Below are positions 59,932 through 64,000 of a DNA stretch of 64,000 nucleotides, one piece after another. This DNA is from Lentzea xinjiangensis (GTDB lineage Bacteria > Actinomycetota > Actinomycetes > Mycobacteriales > Pseudonocardiaceae): assembly GCF_900110955.1 (NCBI RefSeq), contig NZ_FOFR01000011.1, positions 124,001-188,000 of the forward strand, written 5' to 3'. The translations under genes were made by a program, and so were the position numbers. The notes beneath the pieces were generated by a model that did no database searches, was not told the origin of the DNA, and saw only the letters and a program-made list of their open reading frames with translations. Within the stretch, counting starts at the first letter, position 1. Each line of letters starts with the position of its first letter.

Positions 59932-60690
59932 GTGATCACACTCGGCGCCGTCTACCGGCCCCAGCTCCCTCCGGAGAACCTGCGCTCCGTCGTCCTGGCC
60001 GCCGAGGAGTCCGGTGTGGACTCGCTGTGGCTGTGGGAGGACTGCTTCCTGGAGAGCGGCATCGCCTGCGCCTCCGCCGCACTCGCCTGGACGTCCCGGC
60101 TGAAGGTCGGCGTAGGGCTGCTGCCGGTGCCGTTGCGCAACGTCGCGCTGACCGCGATGGAGGCCGCGACGCTCGACCGACTGTTCCCCGGACGCGTGTC
60201 GATCGGCGTCGGGCACGGCGTGCAGGACTGGATGGGCCAGGTCGGCGCACGGGTCGCCTCGCCGCTGACGCTCCTGCGCGAGTACACGGGTGCGTTGAAG
60301 GCGCTGCTGGCCGGGGAGCGCGTCACGACGTCCGGCCGGTACGTGAACCTGACGGGCGTCGCGCTGGACTGGCCACCCGCCGCGCCCATGCCGGTCTACG
60401 TGGGCGGCCTGGGGGCGAAGACGCTGGACCTCGCCGCCGAGGTCGGCGACGGCACGATCCTGGACGCGTCCGCCGACCTCGACCGCGTCAGGGCGACCAG
60501 GGCGTCGCGCGAGCACCCGGTCGTCGTCTACGTCGAGACCGACTCGCGGGACCGCGCGTTCGTCACCGACCTCGTCTCCTCGGTGGCCGAAGCGGGCGCC
60601 ACCAGCGTGGTCCTGCAGCAGTCGGCCGCGAGTGAGGACGCGGAGGGCTTCGTCCGCTTCGTGGGCTCGCTCGGTGGGGCGAGTGCCTAG
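59932..60690 (+). CDS. LLM-class (F420-dependent-type) oxidoreductase
   Basis: Luciferase-like monooxygenase-fold protein of 252 aa. It has LAAEESGVDSLWLWED, the strand SRLKVGVGLLPVPLRN, GRVSIGVGHGVQDWMGQVG and VYVGGLGAKTLDLAAEVGDGTIL, which are typical of actinobacterial F420-dependent LLM enzymes. It is shorter than most (about 300 aa), with a compact C-terminus. GTG 59932 begins directly with the first strand. Whether the cofactor is F420 or FMN cannot be decided from sequence alone. Confidence 0.87.
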   Translation: MITLGAVYRPQLPPENLRSVVLAAEESGVDSLWLWEDCFLESGIACASAALAWTSRLKVGVGLLPVPLRNVALTAMEAATLDRLFPGRVSIGVGHGVQDWMGQVGARVASPLTLLREYTGALKALLAGERVTTSGRYVNLTGVALDWPPAAPMPVYVGGLGAKTLDLAAEVGDGTILDASADLDRVRATRASREHPVVVYVETDSRDRAFVTDLVSSVAEAGATSVVLQQSAASEDAEGFVRFVGSLGGASA

Positions 60691-60815
60691 CGCGACCACC
60701 GGACGCGATCAGACGCCGGGACGAAGTCGCTGATCAGGACCGGCGCCGCGGCCGAGGCGCGTGCTCGCCGCGCCGCCTGTTGATTGCGCTCCGGCGCAGG
60801 GGGTACCTCAACGGG

Positions 60816-61262
60816 GTGGCTGAGGTATCTCTGGACGTCGAAGCACCCATCGACACCGTGTGGGCGGTACTCGCCGACGGGTGGTCTTACGCGGCGTGGG
60901 TGGTGGGCGCGTCCCACATCCGCGCGGTCGACGACGGCTGGCCCAAGGAGGGTGCGCGCATCCACCACAGCGTCGGGCCGTGGCCGCTGACCATCGAGGA
61001 CACCACCGAGGTGGTGCGCCTGGAGCCGTCCAGGGTGCTCGAGCTCGACGCGCGGCTGTGGCCGGCCGGTGCCGCGCGCATCACGTTCACCCTGGTGCCG
61101 CGGTCCGCGGACGTCACGGAGGTGCGGATGGCCGAGAGGGTCCAGCGCGGGCCGGGCGCGTTGCTGCCGAAGGTGGTGCAGGACGCGATGCTGGTCCCGC
61201 GCAACCGCGAGACGCTGCGCCGGTTGGGCGCGCTGGCCGCCGGGAAGAGCCACGGGCAGTAG
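60816..61262 (+). CDS. SRPBCC family protein
   Basis: A 148-aa START-like/polyketide-cyclase fold protein: VSLDVEAPIDTVWAVLADGWSYAAWVVG at the N-terminus, a curved sheet (PLTIEDTTEVVRLEPSRVLEL...RITFTLVPRSADVTEV), and the long C-terminal helix (LLPKVVQDAMLVPRNRETLRRLGALA). It probably binds a lipid-like ligand. GTG 60816 is preferred over a TTG 36 bp upstream because the fold begins there. A hairpin-rich repeat region follows. Confidence 0.83.
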   Translation: MAEVSLDVEAPIDTVWAVLADGWSYAAWVVGASHIRAVDDGWPKEGARIHHSVGPWPLTIEDTTEVVRLEPSRVLELDARLWPAGAARITFTLVPRSADVTEVRMAERVQRGPGALLPKVVQDAMLVPRNRETLRRLGALAAGKSHGQ

Positions 61263-61263
61263 G

Positions 61264-61585
61264 CGTCCGGCTCGGCAGAGCTGCCTCACCGGGCCGGTAA
61301 GGCGCGGGCGGTGGACGGCCGGGCGGTGCCCGGCTCGGCAGAGCGCCTACCGAGCCGATAAGGCGCTGGCCGCGCTGCCTCCACCCAGGAAACCCGCCGA
61401 GCGGGTGGTAAGCGGCCGGTCGGTGCCGCGGCTCGGCGGAGCTGTTCCTGCCAGGCCGACAAGGCGGCGGCCGCGCTGACCCCGCCCGGGAACCCGCCCA
61501 GCGGGCAGTGCCCGGCTCGGCAGAGCCCATTACCGAGCCGAGAAGGCGCTGGCCGCGTTGCCCCTCCGGGAAACCAGCCGAGCGC
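61264..61585. repeat. Cluster of four imperfect hairpin-bearing repeats
   Basis: GGCTCGGCAGAG (once GGCTCGGCGGAG) occurs at 61269, 61332, 61430 and 61513. In most units GGCTCGG pairs with a following CCGAGCC or CCGGGCC about 12 nt on. A shared tail, AAGGCGCTGGCCGCG or similar, follows, then a CCGCCGAGCGG-like block. Unit spacing varies (63, 98, 83 bp). The 323-bp gap between the SRPBCC and oxidoreductase genes contains no credible gene. Short intergenic REP-like elements or a complex terminator are possible. Confidence 0.7.
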
Positions 61586-63124
61586 TCAGTAGATCGCCTT
61601 GTGGGCCCCCTGGATCAACGCCCGGTACAGCCCACCCGCCGCACCCCAGCGGGCCAGCGCCGCCCGTGCCGCGTTCGCGCCGGCGGCGCCGTGCACGCCG
61701 CCGCCCGGCCACGCCGAGGACCCGGTCAGGTACAGGCGGTCGAACGGCGTGTCCGCGCGGCCCAGCCCCGGCACGGGCCGGAAGACGAGCTGCTGGTGGA
61801 TCGCCGCCGTGCCGCCGTTGACCGAGCCGATCTCGTCGGGGCCCAGCACCGAGCGACCGACGATGCGGGAGCGGAAGCCGGGTGCGTGGTCCTCGATCAT
61901 CAGCTCCAGGCGGTCCGCGCGGCGCTTCAGCCGGTCCGTCGACCAGTTGCCGCCCAGCGGCACGTGCGTGTACGCCCAGGCGGCCTCGGTGCCCGCGGGG
62001 GAGCGGGTCGGGTCGGTCGTCGTCATCTGGCCCAGGATGACGAACGGGTTGCGCGGCACCTTGCCGCACGCCAGTTCGTGGGCTGTGGTGGCCAGGCCGT
62101 TCACGTCACCGCCGAGGTGGACGGTGCCCGCCCGCGACGCTTCCGGGTTGGCCCACGGGATCGGGCCCGACAGGGCCCAGTCGATCTTGATCGTGTCGCT
62201 GTCCCACTGGAACCTCTCCAGGTCGCCGACGAGCTTCGACGGCAGTGCGTCGGCGCCGATCAGGTCCAGGTAGAGCGACGGCGCGGGCACGTCGGCCAGG
62301 ACAGCGCGGCGTGCGCGCACGACTGAGCCGTCTGCCAGACGCACGCCGACGGCGACACCGCGGGCGTGCAGCACCTTGGTCACTTTTGCGTTCGTCTCGA
62401 TGCGTCCGCCGAAGCGTCGCACCAGGGACGCGGTCAGCTGCCCCGCCCCGCCGCGCGGTACCGGGTTGCCGATGTCCTGCCCGAGCATCGCGAGCAGCCA
62501 GCCGAAGCCCGCGCCGCCGGCCTGGTCGGGGCCGAGGTCCGTGTGCATCGTGTTGCCCGCCAGCAGGACGCGGGCGCCCTCGCCGGCGAACAGCTCCTCG
62601 CCGAGGCGCCGCGCGGGCAACGTCAGCAGCCGCACCAGCCGCAGCGCGTCACCGGGGCCGAGCGCGCGCAGCAACGACGCACCGCCGCGCACGGGCGGGA
62701 ACGGTCGCAGCAGGCTCTCCAGCACGGCGTCGCGGACCTGCCGCCAGCGGGCGTGCTCGGCCTGCCACGCCTCGGCGTCCGAGTCCGCGAACGCGCCGAC
62801 GGACTTCGCGGTGACCTCGACGTCACGGGAGAGGAGCGCGACACGGTCGTCGGGCAGCACATGGGCGAGCACGGCAGGTGCGTGCTCCCAGTGCACGTCG
62901 AGGTTCAACGCGCCGAGGACCGGCGAGCCGAGCCCGAGGGGGTAGAACGCGCTGTAGACGTCGTTGGTGAAGCCCGGTGCCGTTGTCTCCGCGGAGGCGA
63001 CGGCACCACCGGGGGTGGCGCGCTGCTCCAGCACCAGCACGTCCCAGCCCGCGTCGGCGAGCAGGGTCGCGGCGACCAGTCCGTTCGGGCCGGAGCCGAT
63101 GACGATCGCGTCGACCTCTTTCAC
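61586..63124 (-). CDS. Phytoene desaturase-like FAD-dependent oxidoreductase
   Basis: A 512-aa flavoprotein of the carotenoid-desaturase/CrtI-like family. The FAD site is VDAIVIGSGPNGLVAATLLADAGWDVLVLEQRATPGGAV, and the C-terminal motif LYLTGSSAWPGGGVHGAAGANAA is typical. Related actinobacterial proteins are often annotated as NAD(P)/FAD-dependent oxidoreductases rather than true phytoene desaturases, and no carotenoid genes are nearby. The ATG at 63124 overlaps the upstream epimerase stop by 4 nt, so the two genes are coupled. Confidence 0.9.
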   Translation of the reverse strand: MKEVDAIVIGSGPNGLVAATLLADAGWDVLVLEQRATPGGAVASAETTAPGFTNDVYSAFYPLGLGSPVLGALNLDVHWEHAPAVLAHVLPDDRVALLSRDVEVTAKSVGAFADSDAEAWQAEHARWRQVRDAVLESLLRPFPPVRGGASLLRALGPGDALRLVRLLTLPARRLGEELFAGEGARVLLAGNTMHTDLGPDQAGGAGFGWLLAMLGQDIGNPVPRGGAGQLTASLVRRFGGRIETNAKVTKVLHARGVAVGVRLADGSVVRARRAVLADVPAPSLYLDLIGADALPSKLVGDLERFQWDSDTIKIDWALSGPIPWANPEASRAGTVHLGGDVNGLATTAHELACGKVPRNPFVILGQMTTTDPTRSPAGTEAAWAYTHVPLGGNWSTDRLKRRADRLELMIEDHAPGFRSRIVGRSVLGPDEIGSVNGGTAAIHQQLVFRPVPGLGRADTPFDRLYLTGSSAWPGGGVHGAAGANAARAALARWGAAGGLYRALIQGAHKAIY

Positions 63125-63984
63125 GCACGTCCTCCCATTGCCGTAACCACCTCACGGAGCACATCACGTGCGTCGTGTTCGGGCCACCATTCCAGATCCT
63201 CGTGTGCTCGTGTGGTGCGCACGAGCGGTGCCTGATCGGCCATCCGGACCCATTCCGGGCTCAGCGGCTGCAAACCCAGCCGTGCCGTCGCGCCCGCCAG
63301 CTTCTCGATCACCGGGTAGGGCACCGGTATCCGGCCGGCGCCGACGCGATCGGCGATCATCGGCGCGGTCAGCACCGGCTCGGACGCGAGGTTGAACGCT
63401 CCGACCGCCTTGCGCCGCACGATCTCGACGATCGCCCGGGCCACGTCGTCGGCGTGCACGAGCTGCAGCCGCAGGTCGTTCCACAGCGGGATCGGCAGCA
63501 TCGGCAGCAGCTTGGGCGGTAGCAACGGGCTGAGCAGCCAGCGGCGGATCTGCTCGGCGGCCGACGCCTGCCCGATGCCGCACGGGCGGATCACCGCGCA
63601 CGGCAACGGGTAGCGTTTGATCATTTCTTCCAGCCGCACCTTGTGCGCGCTGTAGGTGTTGCCGGGGATGCCGGTCAGCGCCCACGACTCGTCGACCCTC
63701 GACCAGCGCGGCGCCGGCCCGTACGCCGCGACGGACGACGCACAGACCAGGTGACCGACCTCTTCTTTCACACACGCGGCAAGCACGTGCTCACTGCCGT
63801 CGATGTTCGTGTCGCGGTCCGCCGGCTTGATCGCCCACGCCAGGTGCACCACGACGTCGGCACCGCGGATGGCATCCCGCAACGACGACAGCGCGCGCAC
63901 GTCCACACCGACGTCCTCGAACGGGAGGAAGCGGCGGAGCGCGGTGCCGACGTTGCCGGAGCCGCCGGTGACGACGATCCTCAC
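63121..63984 (-). CDS. NAD-dependent epimerase/dehydratase family protein, short N-terminus
   Basis: Extended-SDR protein of 287 aa. It has the VVTGGSGNVGTAL loop, ADVVVHLAWAIKP, CASSVAAYGP (catalytic Ser/Thr region) and YSAHK (YxxxK). The stretch between the first loop and ADVVVHLAW is only about 30 residues (LRRFLPFEDVGVDVRALSSLRDAIRG), whereas relatives usually have about 60, including the second Rossmann strand. An in-frame internal deletion is likely, so cofactor binding may be altered. GTG 63984 lies 17 bp from the window end; an upstream start cannot be excluded. Confidence 0.85.
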   Translation of the reverse strand: MRIVVTGGSGNVGTALRRFLPFEDVGVDVRALSSLRDAIRGADVVVHLAWAIKPADRDTNIDGSEHVLAACVKEEVGHLVCASSVAAYGPAPRWSRVDESWALTGIPGNTYSAHKVRLEEMIKRYPLPCAVIRPCGIGQASAAEQIRRWLLSPLLPPKLLPMLPIPLWNDLRLQLVHADDVARAIVEIVRRKAVGAFNLASEPVLTAPMIADRVGAGRIPVPYPVIEKLAGATARLGLQPLSPEWVRMADQAPLVRTTRAHEDLEWWPEHDARDVLREVVTAMGGRA

Positions 63985-64000
63985 CCGAGCACCTTGCGGA

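Noticed and set aside
61586-63124. Carotenoid biosynthesis gene.
   Set aside because: The CrtI-like fold is shared by many other oxidoreductases, and no phytoene synthase or other carotenoid gene is nearby.

Overview
The window is high-GC actinobacterial DNA. GTG and TTG starts, 4-nt start/stop overlaps and strong third-position GC bias occur throughout. Gene content (Rel upstream of cyclophilin, mycothiol-type DinB protein, XRE/DUF397 pair, SARP regulator, F420-type oxidoreductase) fits a filamentous actinomycete, most likely Pseudonocardiaceae (Lentzea/Saccharothrix/Amycolatopsis-like). This is inference from content, not a database match. No rRNA, tRNA, CRISPR array, transposase or phage genes were seen.

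Layout. 1-4035: a truncated class A beta-lactamase-like gene, an SDR gene, and a minus-strand unit of diguanylate cyclase, cupin and alpha/beta hydrolase. 4135-10386: the conserved block ruvC-ruvA-ruvB-yajC-secD-secF-apt, with a LexA box before ruvC. 10387-16104: a block between apt and relA holding a secreted polymorphic toxin with a papain-fold glutamine-deamidase-like C-terminus, a small immunity-type gene, two small membrane proteins and an XRE/DUF397 regulator pair. 16227-22226: relA, cyclophilin, metallo-beta-lactamase-fold protein, hisS and a membrane protein. 22419-29117: spermidine-synthase-like protein, DUF1304, YibE/F, nadR-pnuC, and a LexA-boxed Rv2578c-family radical SAM gene split by an intein in its Fe-S cysteine motif.

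29317-31622: a membrane-tethered sugar-binding-type protein, a SnoaL-like protein and a HemK-like methyltransferase. 31694-41017: a tightly coupled catabolic operon (TetR, DinB-type protein, AtuA pair, two acyl-CoA dehydrogenases, both carboxylase subunits, hydrolase). 40957-45635: an HTH regulator and three tandem subtilases, the second lacking the usual oxyanion-hole Asn. 45892-54782: aspS, a kinase-fold protein, an SGNH hydrolase, a two-component system, a secreted-type 5'-nucleotidase, and a small Arf-like pair.

54783-64000: a 91-bp degenerate tandem repeat, HAD and mug genes, a large SARP/NB-ARC/TPR regulator, a gene remnant, a small secreted M15-like protein, an LLM oxidoreductase, an SRPBCC protein, a hairpin-bearing repeat cluster, a phytoene-desaturase-like oxidoreductase and a short epimerase.

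The order ruvC...apt-relA-ppi-MBL-hisS-Rv2578c...aspS matches, from memory, the Mycobacterium tuberculosis Rv2594c-Rv2572c segment. Against that backbone the toxin block (about 5.8 kb) and the 29-46 kb catabolic/protease block stand out as lineage-specific insertions. The toxin/immunity block is the best candidate for an under-described system.
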